A stretch of DNA of 64,000 nucleotides from assembly GCF_036417845.1 (NCBI RefSeq), contig NC_089994.1, positions 18,742,001 to 18,806,000 of the forward strand, given 5' to 3'. Below the pieces are notes generated by a model. It had not been told where the DNA came from, searched no databases, and was given only the letters and a program-made list of their open reading frames with translations. Made by a program: the position numbers and the translations under genes. This document shows, piece by piece, positions 1 to 14,000 of this stretch (position 1 is its first letter; each line of letters starts with the position of its first letter). The stretch comes from Apteryx mantelli. Its lineage: Eukaryota > Chordata > Aves > Apterygiformes > Apterygidae.

Positions 1-3000
1 ACAGGAGCCCATTGCCTGAGTCTCCTGTGTGATGTGAAAAACTCGAATGGTTACTAATGACACCTACTTCTTCTCAGCAGTCCTACACGTGAGCTCACAT
101 GAAACCAGTGTCCTTGGAAAACAAAGAAAGATGCAGTTTTCCAATGCTGAGCAGTCCTCCAGAGCGTGTGACAGTACCTCTCCTGAACTCCTGCTGCAGA
201 TGGTTCCCTGGATATCTCTTTGGTGAGCTGTTTCTGAAGGTTTTATTTCTGAAGACTATTCTGTGGGTTGATTGTTAGCTTCTCTCCCTCCCACTTCACA
301 TGATGTCCAATCTTTTTATTTCTGCTTGGCAGGGCTGGTCCTGTTGGCTCACTGAGGCCCCACCTTGTTTTTTTGTGCTATCTGGAGGTTTCTCTTCTGA
401 AGTAGATCACAGGCTTAAAAGGAAATGGTGATCTTTCTTGTTAAAAGCACTAACTGAAGAGGATCCTCCCTCTCTCACTGCAGTGTGGTGCCTCCAGCCT
501 GTACGCCTTCTGCCCTGCTGCAAAACAACGGTATTCGCAGCCCAGGGCTCCCCTTCTCGGCTCACTGCAGGTTACTAGCTCCTGTTTAGCTGGTGTGCAC
601 AACTTGATTGAATCAAAGGTGCTAGGAACTCACAAAGCACTGGGGGCTGTGTGCTTCCTGCAGATGCGTCCAGCAGTGGATGGGGCAACTGGATGACTGC
701 ATAGGGTTTTTGAATCTTTTTTGCCACTAAATGCAAAGAAAGGAATTGTTACAAGCAGATGACTAGCCAGGACCTGATGGGGTTCTGGCTGTGACCCAGC
801 ATGTTCAAAAAGCACAGAAAGTGATGGCATGGACAGTCACAGCATCCTCTGTGAGCAGTCCCTGGGCTACAACACCCATGCTCTCCTTCCCCCTCATGGA
901 CAGTAAGAGTTAGAGGGTCCAGAGGACAGACCAGCCCGCTAGCCACTGCCACTAGCTATAGGGTGGCTGTGCAGTGGGAGCAGGAAATGTCAGGATTCAG
1001 CTCTCAAATTAACAATATTGCAGGAAATGCTATTAGCTGCAGAAATCTCCTGGCACTCCTCTTACAAGGATTGTTTTTCAGCTGCTTATGACTTTCCCAA
1101 ACTTTCTGATCTATCACACAAAGAGCGTGGGGTTGGAAAAGTAAGTGTGGGCTGTATGTTCTAGTTCTGTGTCTTCCTCTGGGATGCTTTCTCCCTTTGC
1201 TCCTCCAGATTCCCCTGTCTCTTTTTCTTTTGGTGGAACTGCAGAAATTTTAGAATCCAGGTGGGGACCAGAAACATGAGACTAGAAGGCTTTTTAATTC
1301 AGCAGACGACAAAACAGCAAGAGCCACTGGCTGGCAGTTGAAGCTAAACAAACTGAGATGAGAAATAGGTGCTGGATGTGAATGGTGAAGGTAATTCTTT
1401 GGAAAAAACACCCTCGGCTTCTGGTGGATTTGCCACCATTGGAACCTTTACCATCAAACTGAGTGTTTCTCTAAACAATCTGCTCAAATCCAGCACGAAT
1501 CACCTCAGACAAGCCTATGGACTGTGACCAGTCTTGCTGATAACTGAACTGTTACATCTTTAGCTTCTGGCCATAATTGCTGTGTATCAGTGTCCTGTTT
1601 CCAACACTGAACAAGCTGGAAGCGGATGAGGGGACCATTAGCATTACTCAACCTGTGGGATCTATGTTAGTTCATTTGGGAGAGTCATGGGGAAGTGACA
1701 GGCCAAACCAGTAACCAACTAGCTGGAGAAGAAATCGTTTCAAACTGAGGTATCCTAGTTGTCAGCCGAAGAAGGTGGGTAGCACCTGAGGATGTGTAGA
1801 CAAAGGGTTTGAGGCCAGCAGCTGTCCCATGCTGTCTGCTTTTGCTTTCACAGCATATGGTAAGCCCAATGCAGTCAGGTCCATGTTATTTAGGTGTTCT
1901 AGAAGCATGGGGAGATGTAGTCATTGGAAAGGAGCAGCTCCTCAGAGCACAGCTGAACAGACACTGTCACCAGGTTGGAGGGAAATGTGAAGTTTTTTTT
2001 TTTGGCGGGGGGGGAATTTTATTCAAAAGCACAAGATCGCCTCCATCCCACACTAGCTATGAAGATGCCATCTGGCACTCCGTTCTCTCCGCCGCTTGCT
2101 TCCTGCTTCTCCTCCCCCAGCAAGGATGCCTGCCTTGTGGCGGCTTGGGCTAAGATCCTGCCCCATGGATGTCCCAAACTGTGTCTCTTTGACCTTCATC
2201 CTTTCCTCTGCCTATGTGGACGTCGCTGACCAGTAGCCCCACAGAGCTGCTGTGAGAATAACAAGTGCTCGTCAGCGGTAGTAGCTGGTGATATTTCAGC
2301 AGTCCCACAGCTCTCCCTGCTAGTGGGTGGTTTTGCTATTATGCCAATAGACTAGAGCGCTAAAGCTGTTCTCCAGACTGTCAAACTATTCATTTCACCA
2401 GGCAAATAGTATAGGGAGCTACAAACCCGATTGCCATCATCCACAGTTGGTTTCTTCCCCCTCAGATGGCAGCTTCCTCTTCATCTAGCCTGAAAGACTC
2501 CTGTGGTCATTTAGGCATGCTGAATGCTTGCAGGAGCTGTAGATGCTTGTGATGGTGTCATCCGGAGCTGGTGATCCTCCTGTGACCTGCTTCTCTGCTG
2601 CAGATTAATCTCAGCTAAATGCCAGGATCCCAGAGTTGTGTCTGAGGGCTGGGATGCAGGAATGGATGCTATCAGCCAAAAAAGGAAAGTGCAGCAGTGA
2701 TTTGTCACAGAGAAATTCATGTGAGAATAGAAGTAATGCAAAACCACGGCTAAATCACATCTGAGATTTAAATGTCTTTTCTTATAGCAGTCGCTCTGTG
2801 CCAGGACATCTCCTTTACATGTATATCAGAGCACTAGGAATCCAATTCTATAAAGAACATTGCCTTGGAGAGCTAGCAGGCCCTGAAATGCGCCTGGAAA
2901 ATAGTGCAACCTCCATTGAGCCAGGAATCTCAGTTCTTGAAACGCAGCACAAAAGGCAAAAAGACGTAACAGAGCCATGCACAACAAACTGAAACAAATT

Positions 3001-4852
3001 GTAACTGCATGTGGAAGAACACAGTTCCCTGCTTTTCCTATTTTCTCTCACTTTGCAACTTGAGCATTGGCCATTGCCTCTCCTTGAAATGTGCACTCAG
3101 GTGGGATCAGGTCTGATACAGAGTGGGTTGGCTGTTAGTGAAGTAGCAAGAGTAATGAAAAGAAATGTGAAAATACCAGTGTATTCACATTAGCTTTCGT
3201 TTGTCTTTTATTGTCTTCCACAAATGCAGTGCTGTGCCTACTGAGCCTCAACAACGGCAGCTGTATGAATCCTCCTTTGTGCCATATTGTGTTAAGGATC
3301 TGGGAGACATGCCAAGGTCAGAAAAATAATTGGCTAAAAAACAATAGTCTTGAAAATATGAAATGTTTATTCTTAGCTATAGTGGGGTGATTTTTATCTT
3401 ATCTGCTGTCTGGATACTTTGGGTATTGAATGCACCTTGCCAGCTTTTAGAGTTTTATTGCAGGTTATACAGCTTTTGCCTTTTTAAAATTATTTTTTTT
3501 TTTTAAAATTATCCAGCTTCTGGAGCCAAGTGATTACATGAGACTCTTAGCTTTGAATTTTTTTAAATTAAATTGAGCTTCTAGCCTCATGTATGTGCAG
3601 ATGAAAGCCTCCAAACCCTAAAGACTTAAGAAAGAAAAGTAAAATAAGAAGGAATACAGCATATATTATTAAAAGTTTGTGATTTTCCAGCCAGATTTTT
3701 GATTTTTTCAATGCTCAGCTTTGGCAGTATTGGATCAGGTATGTGGAATGGGAAAATGTTGTCTCTCACCTCTGATTAATGTAAAATCTGGGACAAGAAT
3801 GCAATAACCTGGTTTTATTTCTCCAGCTCAGAGAGGACCCTCTGTCCACTTCTGAGAGGCTCTGGATTCAAGACGGCAGAGGCACTGACATGGAAAAGGT
3901 GCTCTGACTGCACAGCATGGCTCGGAAAGATTCATTGCCTGTCTGAGCCGTGACACCCTCAGAGTTGCAGGCCAATATTTGCAGGGTAAAGGAGGTGCTT
4001 GCTTCCAGATTATCATCCGAGTGAGACAACGAAACACTGAGCTGGCTGCTGCCTCCTGAGAATGGAGCAGAGCTGCTTCCTGACTGTTTGTTTGCTTGTT
4101 TTCCCCTCTGTTGGTTAGAGTAAACAGCTGGGAAGAAAAAGCAGCTCCTGAGAGCATGGGGGAGAACCTGCTGTGTCGAAGTGCCTCGACAAAGTCTGAC
4201 ATGGTCAGTCAAACGCAACTCTGGTGTTCATGGAGGAAAGGAAAGGCAGGAGGAGTGCGGGACATTTGTGACAACCGTGGCAGAGGACCATGCAGCCCTG
4301 GTGAGCAGAAATTCACGCTTTGGTTTATTTTTATAAAATCATCTTTGTTTATAGCTATAGGTTTTTAATACTTAGATGTGAAAAGTGTTTTTTCAAATAG
4401 TTTTTCCATTTCAGGCTTTGAATGCTGCAGCCAAAACACAGGATTAAAAATGAAAAGGAAATAAGCCGTGACTAATCACTGCTAGACATTGGTACAGAAC
4501 AAGCTTTTTTGGATTTAGTGCCAGCCCAAAGTACAATTTCTCCTGTCTTACAAGGGGCTGTGCAAGTCATCAGAGGATATGTCTTGTATTTATAGACTGA
4601 GATATTACTAAGTCCTGGCCAGCTTCAGAATTGGTGAGACGAACACTTCTTGACCACACCTTGGTACGCAGGGCTTTGCTGCCGTGACAGGAGAGCAGAT
4701 TACCAGAATTGATGCATGCTGTAGTCCAGGCTGTCAGGCTTTCATGTGCCTTCTTTGCTCTCTGCTCATTTTTACTCCTAATATTAGTACAAAGAGGGAG
4801 GAGAAAGGAAGAAAAACATCTTTATCACTTCCTAGCCTTTTCTTAGCAAATA

Positions 4853-4980
4853 AAACTCCTGTCCAGTAGAAATGTTAATTAAGAAACATCATTTCTTCAA
4901 AGGCCAGAATTGGAAACAGCCACATGGAGACATAATGGGATTAAAATGTATCAAGGGATTATAACAGTAGTAAGGATTTA
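4853..4980 (+). repeat. Duplicated ~125-bp element, copy A
   Basis: This copy matches 6469-6600 in the same orientation at about three quarters identity by eye. The longest shared blocks are aattaagaaacatc and acataatgggattaaaat, and a leading aaactcctg is also shared. The flanks do not align. It could be an ancient interspersed repeat with two nearby insertions, or an old local duplication of a non-coding element. Confidence 0.7.
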
Positions 4981-6468
4981 GCAGAGTTGCTCTTGCCCCA
5001 TGCACTATTGTCAGTCTTTCAGTATGTTTTTCCCAGGGTCTGATTATGCAACAGTCTGGACAAAAACAAAATGCTTTAATAATCTGAAAAGCCAGTGGTA
5101 TGCACTGGGAAATAATGAATAGGCTGTGCTTGAACACCTAGCAGTGAAGAGCCTCCTGTGCATGACCTGCAGCTGGATGTGCTCAGTCTGCCAAAGAAGA
5201 TCACCAGTGCAGCAGCACATGGAGCCAGGCAGCTCCTGTCCCCTCCCGTCCCCCCCAGTCACTGTGGCAGCATGATGGCCATGCAAAACACACCTCTTTC
5301 ACTGAAGTTCATGAGGGCCACGGCTGCTGTCAAATGTGACTCTATGTAATGTCGCAAAGCCAGTGGCAGGTGTGAATGCGAAGCAGTAAACACCTGCAGT
5401 GAGTGGTTGCCTCTGAGGTGTGTCTGGAGTCATGCATTGGGAAGAACCACACATTGCATGAAACTCCCTCCCCTTCACAGCAAGGAAAAATGATGTGAAA
5501 TACAGTGATGAAACCTTAGCTGATAAAGGCATCATGAGAGCCAGCAGCTGGGAATGCAGCAAAAATCTTCTTCAGTGACAGTAACTGCAGGAGGAGTTCA
5601 GGAGCACCTGTGAGGCCAACCAACAGATGAAGCCAGTGGGATTGGTTCTGGAGCTGCCCCAGCTGGAAGTGGTGGGTTTGCTGCCGGGAGATGAGGAGAA
5701 ATGCTGCCATTCCCATAAACTTTCCGCAGCTCAGTCTCCATTCCCGGGCTGACCAGGAGCAGGGGGCATGGTACCACCATGCTCCTGGCTGGCCTTACCT
5801 GTGACCTGCTGGGCCACCTTCACGTGGCTCCGGGAGTCCAGGCCAGCTGCTGGGAGCTACCGTGGCCTTGTTGTCTGAGTCAAGCTCAGGCCAGCAGCAC
5901 AGGGACCTGTCACCCTGTCAGCCCAAATTCTGGAGGTGGCAGATGGGAACTAAGTCAGGCTGAATGCCAGGAGTTGTGTCTGAGCTCCCTTGTTGGAAAA
6001 TTGTTGTTTGTAGCTCACTCTGACTTTTCAGAGAACCTGGGGATCCAGGGGCCAAAACCCAGGAACAGTGGTGGCAAAGTCACCACTTTTTAGACACCTT
6101 TGAACGAGGCCACCTTCTGCTGTTAGATAAGGTTTTACATCAAACACCCAAACATATCCGAAAAAAGAAAATGTTGTCTTTCTCTCTGGGCAAGTGGCCA
6201 GGGCTGCATGGATTGCTTCCTTATCCTTCTACAGCAGGCAATTAAACCCTATCTATCGCCAGCAAACTCTGAATGACCTATCCATTGTACAAAAGCACTC
6301 TGACCTAATATTAGCACTGCTGCCTTTGTAGAGAAAATAGCAGTTTGAGGTGGGTAATTGGAATATGAGCAGCCAATACCATTATATAATTTTAGGCTGT
6401 AAAAACGAATAGCAGGGTCTCACTTTGAATGTCAGCATGAAAGGCAAAGAAACTATTCTCAGTGATGT

Positions 6469-6600
6469 AAACTCCTGGGCAGCAGAAGTGCCAATTAAGA
6501 AACATCTGTTCCTCATAGTCCAGGAGGACTACAAGTAACCACATGGCAACATAATGGGATTAAAATATATCACCGGATTATGTTAGTACTGCAAAGATCA
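6469..6600 (+). repeat. Duplicated ~125-bp element, copy B
   Basis: Partner of the copy at 4853-4980, in direct orientation and about 1.6 kb downstream. The order of shared blocks is kept, with a net length difference of about three bases in the middle. I do not recognise the element as a named repeat family. Confidence 0.7.
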
Positions 6601-7924
6601 GCTGCTGTGGATGTTCTTACGAAATCAGTGAGAAAATGAAAAACAAATTTCTCTCTTCAGGATGGACATAGCCCTCTTTTATTTCTTAGTTTGTGTCTTC
6701 TGTAACATGCAGAAGCTAGTGCCGTACCTCTTCTCCATACAGTTCAGTTCATCTAGAAAGACAGTATGTGCTGAGTTGAATTTAGACAATTTTAGATGAA
6801 ATTGCCACATAAAAAGCCAGCCGCTTCCACACCTTGGGTGCTGTTTGCACAGCCTGTGGTTGAGCAGTAGGAGGTCGCAGCCCTTATGAACTGGCTTTAT
6901 CCGGGTGCCTGGAGGGTAGTGAAATGATGGCTGTCTCCCCTGTGCCACATCTGTGCTGCCTCTGTTCGTGTTGGTGGGCTTGGAAGGTGCATTGCGAGCA
7001 GAATTTGGGTTGCTGGGGTAAAGCAGTGCCTTTTACTTCAAGTCATTAGTCAAACAACTGTGGGGAAGTCTGTGCAGACATGCAGGAGGAGGAGGATGCA
7101 TCTGCGAGTATCAATTCTGTACAGCTTCCCTGGGGGTGGAGTGAGAGAGGGCTTTTCTCACAGGTATTTGTCCTCCATTCTTAAAATTTGGCCTGTGGAA
7201 AAGCATTGAGAGAAGCATGAAGAAAGAGGAAATACAAGGCAGGGAGACAAAAACTATCAGAGCAAGAGAGAAACCTGCTTTGTTCAGTCTTTGAATCTCA
7301 TTTCACCTGCAAGGCTTTTCTACAGCTCATAATGAGAACATGAGCCAGCCCATCCTGTCCCTCTATGCGGCACTGCCTCCCTGGAGCTCTCCTGGGACGG
7401 AGAACCAAGATGAGAGCAGCTCGACTGATTAACGGTTCCCAGACTGTCCCACACTGCAGCTGACCCACCACAAAATAGTTTTGCACAGCGACAAGCAAGG
7501 ATTTCTAGTCATCGCATACTGTGAACTGAACAGACAATAGGGACATTCTTCAGAAAACCATACAAATAAAACAGAAATGCACCCTATTTTGGGATGCTCA
7601 TATGCTCTAAGGCAAATGTCATTTATATGTAACATCCATTTTGGGAGTCTAGTAATGAAGTCGTGCATCATAAGAACGGAACCGTTCGCTTAGCAACCTC
7701 CCCATCACATGATGTTCCATCTGAGGGACAGGATTTCTCCTCAGACATGCATGAAAACAGAATGCTGCTCACTGCTGTCTTAAAAGACATCTTTAATTTA
7801 AAGACACATAAGCTCCCATTAAAATCAAATTCTTGATTCTGGATTGTGCCCAGAGTTAGATCCCACATAACCTTTAAGCTACAAGAGCCAGTTTGGGTCC
7901 TCGTGGCTTCTGATTTATGCCAGG

Positions 7925-8035
7925 AAATTTATACACTGCCTTCTTAACTATTTCCTCTGCTCTTTTACAGATAAAAAGAAGTTGGGGCATAGAGTGCTTT
8001 GCATGAGCCCTGGTGCGAAGAAAGAAATGGAGCCC
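7925..8035 (-). mobile_element. Probable MIR-type SINE relic, reverse orientation
   Basis: On the + strand, ctcttttacagataaaaaga is followed by ttggggcatagagtgctttg and a gcatgagccc block. This resembles the reverse complement of the MIR core (ttttacagatgaggaaactgaggcacagag). It is weaker than the copies at 10.9 and 39.0 kb and could be chance. Confidence 0.45.
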
Positions 8036-8825
8036 ATGCTGACCGACCTCATCTTTCCTCTGCACAGCAATTCGGTCTGTGGCTGCAGTACCATTTCCCT
8101 GGCTTGTAGCTATGCTTTGTCCTGTCATTAACTCTTAAATGTTTAAAGGTTCTTGGATGCCCTAAGCCGACTGAGCTATTGCAAACCTCTCTCCCAGTGT
8201 TGCGGTTTGTCTGCTAGAAGGGCGCGGAGGGGGCAGGCCAGACGCTAGCAGTCAGGCTACAGGTGCCGCAGGAGAGCTGCAGCAATTGCCTGAGCCTAGA
8301 ATAGCGCAAGGGACTTCGGGGCAGTCACGCTGTCAGAAATGTGGATCAGGACAAGGTGGCTGTAACTGAGGCTTCTCCAGGTCAGGATTTAGGTTCCCCA
8401 GTAGAGCTGTGAATGCGCATGTGCACACATCAGGCCTGGAAGAAAAAAGGGCCATTGCAGGTCACGCTGGAGGTGCTTTGCCTGAGGCTCAGGCTATGTG
8501 AATATTGCAGGTTCGTGGGCTGCGGTGAGGCCTCAGGAGCTGACGCGGGCTGGGGGCATTACTCCATGTGCTTGCTGGAGGACGTGCCCTTGCCCAGACA
8601 AAGTGCCCGGCTCCTCATGCTTTGCGTTCAGGTGACATTTATAGAAACAGCCTGCTTTGAACTGGAAGAAAAACAGAAAGAAAGTGCAAAAGCAGTCTCG
8701 TTTATGTTTCCTGCCTCATGTTGTGTTTTTCAGCAGGCTGCCACAATCCACTTGAAGTAAGTAAGTAATGCTGTTACTTAACAATGATTCTGAAAGGTTG
8801 TTAGAAAAATAGCACGGTGGTGTCA

Positions 8826-8856
8826 GGGCTCCTCAGGAGAATATTCTGAGGAGCCC
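8826..8856. repeat. Perfect 11-bp inverted repeat (hairpin)
   Basis: Arms gggctcctcag and ctgaggagccc are perfectly complementary around the 9-base loop gagaatatt. The stem is too short for a microRNA precursor and no function is evident. Confidence 0.8.
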
Positions 8857-10924
8857 AGGAGGAACCACATGTTCGCTATTCGCTGCAGAATCTCCTTTTG
8901 TGTTGGGAACGCTCCAAGAGTGACAGGGAGAGCTGCAATTTCGATTTATGTTGAGAATCACTAAGACTTTAGTGCAGCTGTCTGACAACATTAGAATAGC
9001 TAATGGCAAACTCAGCAGCATCATTTATGGGAAATGCAGCTATAAAATCCTCTTGGCATTTTGTTCATGAAAGAGTCTTCAGACAAACAGCTTGAAAACT
9101 GACCCCTGCTTTCTGGTGACTGTCACTTCTGCAGCTGCATCCTTCAGACGTCTCTGCCAAGCGCTGAGTCCGGTCCTTGCCTTCTGCCCCCAGCAGTGGT
9201 GGTGAGGTGCGGACGGCAGCTCCTGGAGCGTGCGCAGAGGTGCAGTTGGGTGTGCGCTGGCTGCAGGACCATAGCACAGCTGGCTGAGGACAGCTGTATC
9301 ACATGGGGAGAGAAGTGTTTCTTCTGGCTTACCCTGAGGTTTCCGGATGATAAGCAGCTGAGAGAGAGAGATTTACAGAAGATTAAGTCAGAAGACAAAG
9401 TCCATTAGATGACTAGAAGAGCTCTGAAGGAAGAGGCTATACCGAATAGGGGAAGTATGACGTTTTAACTATTAAACTTCCTTTTGAAACAGATCACTGT
9501 CTCTAAAGGTCAGTGCTCTCCTCCTACTTAGATGGTGACCCCTGCAAAAACTTCTGCACAGGGACTGTAGCAGGTCTCTGCATGCTCTCTTTTCCCCTTG
9601 GCCCCACTACCCTTGCTTGCTCTGCTGCCCACAGAGGACCATGATGCTCGGCATCGCCGATGACTTGCTTTCCCTTCCAGGTTTCTGAGCACATCGAGGG
9701 CCCACCCCACAGGAGGGAGGCAGTAGATAGGGCTCAAAGACTGGCTGGTAGCCAGGGTAAAAAGGCAATTCTCAATGGTTTGGTTCATTCCTGACTGGTG
9801 GGGCACACAGACCTCTCAGGCTAGGCACCAGGACCAGGCACCATTTCTACTGTTTCTGCTATGTATGATGTATCTGGGAACAGTTCACATTGATCAGAGA
9901 CCTCTAAAAAAGCCCTGAGATTTGCTCCATAATCTGCACCAGGGAATCAGGCAGTTTGCAGGAGTGCTAAGATATCTGGAGGACAGCAGTGGCATTAGGG
10001 GAAAGGAACATGAGAGGGGCATGGGAATAACTTCAGTCTAAGTCTCTGGTTCTGCAAAGTAGGCAACAAAACCTTGCAGCTAATTAACATAATGCAAACA
10101 TATGTGATATAAACAGTGTAACTTCCCGCTGCTGTATCTGTGTAAGGCATTTTTAACTTTATCAGCTTCCTTCACATAGGTCTCGGTCTTCTTTCACCCT
10201 GGATCATGCTCCATTCTTTGAACTACACAGTAATGGCTTTTTCGTACCTGAGTTAGGCCTGATTCAGCAAGCCTTGTATAACAAACACCCTTGTTGCATG
10301 AAAAATGTAAGCATATGTGATTCAAATGCTTTGTTTAAGACTCTGTACACCTGTTGCATGCAGGGTGCACACCACACTGCAGATCTCACACAGAGAAAGC
10401 AATACGAAAGGTGTTATTTGTTGAGTTTGTGGTGCATGTGCCTACACAACAACAGTAATTAATACCTTGCATTCACCTGTGTGGTTTAGAGGCATTTAGT
10501 CCTCCTCTGCCCTACACAAGCAGAAAGGAGCATGTTGCTTTTAGTGTTTAATTGAAACAAGTACCTTTTCAATATCCCATCTGGTTGTGATTTGCTCTTA
10601 GGATACTGCATGGTAATGATTGCTTCTTTTAGAGGACAAACTATTCCAAACTGTCCTGTAAAGGAGGTGTTTTTCAGCAGTGCCATGGGTCAAGCTGAGC
10701 TAAAGATGCTAAATCCACATGAAATGCTCAGTCTGGTCTCAGCATGAGAAGATGCCAAACACATTTTAGAAGAAAGATGCTTTTGAGGCCACTGATGGTT
10801 TATTCACTGTGTTTTTTGGGAATGTAAATCTTTCTGTGATTTGTCCCTTTTCTCGCAGAGCAGGCTCTCTTTGGGATGCTGCAGCTATCTGCCGGAATGC
10901 TCCAAATTAAACCCCATCCACATG

Positions 10925-11080
10925 ACGAGTCCTGCCACTGACTTCCTGTGTGCCCTTGGGCAAGTTGGTCTCTTTGGAACCGAGTTTCCTCAGCTGTGAA
11001 ATGAAGATAATTTGCTGGTTTGCTTTACAAGGACACTGTGAGGCTAGATTAATTGTTTGGCATATGGAGAGCCACAGATA
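10925..11080 (+). mobile_element. MIR-type SINE relic (CORE-SINE)
   Basis: The run contains the MIR diagnostic order: tgcccttgggcaagt, then tttcctcagctgtgaaatg, gataat, and cactgtgaggctagattaa. This matches the MIR consensus segments for the gggcaagtcac box, the cctcagtttcctcatctgtaaaatg box and the tgtgaggattaa box. Divergence is high, as expected for an ancient inactive element. Confidence 0.8.
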
Positions 11081-14000
11081 GGATTGGTTATGTTCATGCA
11101 AATCCTTCTGCTTCATTATTATTCATATTGCAGTAGTAGCACTGCTTTACTCCATGGAGATCGCAGGGGCTCCTTACTCCTAATAAGGCCCTGTGTCCTC
11201 CAGGTACCTTTTTTGCAACCTCACTGCTGCTGAGTGCAGTGTCATGGATTCAGGTGCCCATCATGAGTGCAACCCCTTAATCCAGACATGATCTCCTCAT
11301 GCTGGTGTAATTCTTCTCATGGCTTCTGATTCTCAGCCGTGCATGTTGGAGACAGCTCAGGTGCTGCTCAGCTTTGAGAGTGATCCATTTGAGCAGTACA
11401 GGACAGCTGTGGGCTCGCAGGGTGGAGTCTTCTTGGCCAGGAGATGGCTTAGTTTAGCTACCGGGATTGTTTTTTAAGGAAAGCTGATGATCGATTTAAC
11501 CCTCTTCAACATGCTGAAAGACGGTAAACAGAAGCAGCATCTCAGAGATAGCACATTAATTGGATCTGGCTACCTCACACCTCACCCGCAAAGAGGACTG
11601 AAGCCTCTGGCGTCAGTGTGTGGAGTTGTGTTGCAGCTGTCATTACCTTGTGGAGGAATCAGCTGCCAAATATACCTTAGGTGTCTGGATTAAACCTTGC
11701 ATCTAGACGCTGAAAATCTTTTTAAAGGAAGGCTGACATAATTCCTTATGTTTCCAGGACACAAGCTGCAGCAAGAATTCAGATCCCTTAGTGCTCTCTT
11801 GGTGAACCAGGTGTGGGTGTCAAGGGCTGTCTACCTGTAAGCTATTACATGCAGCTAATAGAGAGGGACAGACACCTCTTGGCACCATCCTATAGCAGAT
11901 GAGAGAAAATCCTCTCTTGTGAGATGATTTTGAGAGTCTGCAGATGGGCGACAGATGTCCCTGAAATGTCAGCGGACCAGGCTGTCTGCAGCCACTGGCC
12001 CCTTCGCCCCCTAAGCAGGGAGGTCCCTGGGCTGCTTTGCCTTGTCAGCCCCTGATGGATGTGGAAGGGGAGGCCACACCACAAAACATGTTTGCTCCTT
12101 GTCAGCTCTTTTTCCTTGGTATGTCCTATTTCCCAAGGATCCCTTTGCCCCATGAGCAGCAGCAGGCCCTTGCCATCCGGAGGCTCGCCAGCGAGGAGTG
12201 CCTCCCCTTTACCCTGGCCATCAGCTTGCTGTTGTACTCCTTCCCCTCACTTCTGGTCAATTCTGGGGATGTTTATTCTAAGATCAGGAAGTCTGGGGGG
12301 AAGGAAGTACCTGCCCAAGTGCTGGTGGCTCTGCAGGTGTGATGGTACTGTGAATCTCTCCTAGGACCTGGCTGCTACTGACACAGAAGTAAGTTATCAC
12401 TGTCATCTAATACCAAACTGGAAAAGGCAGTAATTAAGGCTGCTGAGCACACACTTCTTCCAAAATTACCTCATTTATTCAAAAAATCAGATGCTGCAGT
12501 CTTTCATGGCTTCTTGCAGGGCTTAGATCTTGTGGGATGTGAGGCTATTAATAGGAACCAATCTTTCCCCTTCTCCTCTAGGCTAAAGAGAGAAGAATTC
12601 AAACAAGGGCCCCTTTGATGTAATGAAAATACAAATAAACTAGATGTCATTTTGTTCCCAAGTTGCCAGTGAATTCCTGCAGTCTTTACTCTGTGTTTCT
12701 TGTAGGGTTTGCCCATAGGAAGGCGAGGATCCCCAGCACCTGGAGAATGGGTAATGCAATGGAAGGAGCAGGCCTGTGTAACTAGGACGTCACAGCACTT
12801 TGATAAGACATGGAAAGCACCAGGTTTCAGTTTAGAGAGAGGATTGTTTTCTTTCACTGAAATAGGCAGTGATGCAGCCAAGTAGAAAAATTAGCAGTGT
12901 AATAGCTGGCGCTCTGGCAGGCGGAGTAGCTTGATTTTCCTCCTTGCTTTGTGAGCAGTCACAGACAAAGAACTTCTCCCATGTAAATTTTAAATACAAC
13001 GCCCAGGTAGGAGGAAAGGAGGGCTGAGGACCTGGCAGTGAGGTGCAGCAGGCTGTGCTAGCGCGGCTTTCCCCCTCTCGTCTTGCTGCCTCTGCCCTCA
13101 GTCACTGGAAGTGAGCCTCCCTTCACACCTCTGCAGTTCCTGCAAGTGGTGGCTGGTGCTGGTGAAAAGCATTCCCTTTAATTTGACGGGAGGCTCTTTT
13201 CTCTAGCAAGACGTCAGTGGCAAAGCAGAGACCAGCTGCTGGGCAGGGACAAGCCAGCATCATCCCATGGCTGCCTGTGCTCACAGAAGCACCCGGGGAT
13301 GCTGAGATATACTTCTAACGTCAGCTCTGCCCAGACCAAGACTGAGCTGCCAGGCCAGAGAAAAGATGACATTATTACTGCGGCTCTCGGTGCCACTTCT
13401 GCTGTGAGATTACAAACCCAGCACAGCCCTTCCTGGGCCTGGCGGCTCTGTGGATAGAAGACCTAAGGCAGGAGCTTCCTCTTTGCAGGTAGCAAAGCCC
13501 GGATAGCGAGACTCGCTGTGACAAAGACCTGCCGTAAATCTGTGCGCTGCTCGTACCAACTGGAGTCAGTGCTCCACAGAGGGTCTGGCTTTTGGTGCTT
13601 CATTAATTTCTGGATTTCAGAGCTCAGCAGTCCTGCCCAGGTCTCCCCTGGCACATGAGAGATGCAACTGCAGGGACAGCTCGGCAATGGTGTGCCACCA
13701 AGCACCGCAATATGCTCTGCATTCCCCTCAGCCTGGACTTTGGCTTCTTCTGCTATTTATCTTCCAGCTAATATTGCTGTCATCTGTGGGTCATATCAGG
13801 CATCCAGGGACAGTTCTGAGACCAGATGTGGAATATTGGATTCAGGTGAATAATCAGCCAGGGTGGTAAATGCCTATTTGTGTGCAAATAGACTTTGAGT
13901 ATAAAAAGCCAAGGAAGAGAAATAACTAGAAAGCATTTCACACATAACGGGAATTGTTTCCATGGAGTGCACTTTAAAGGTTTTCTAGTAGGCTGGCTTG

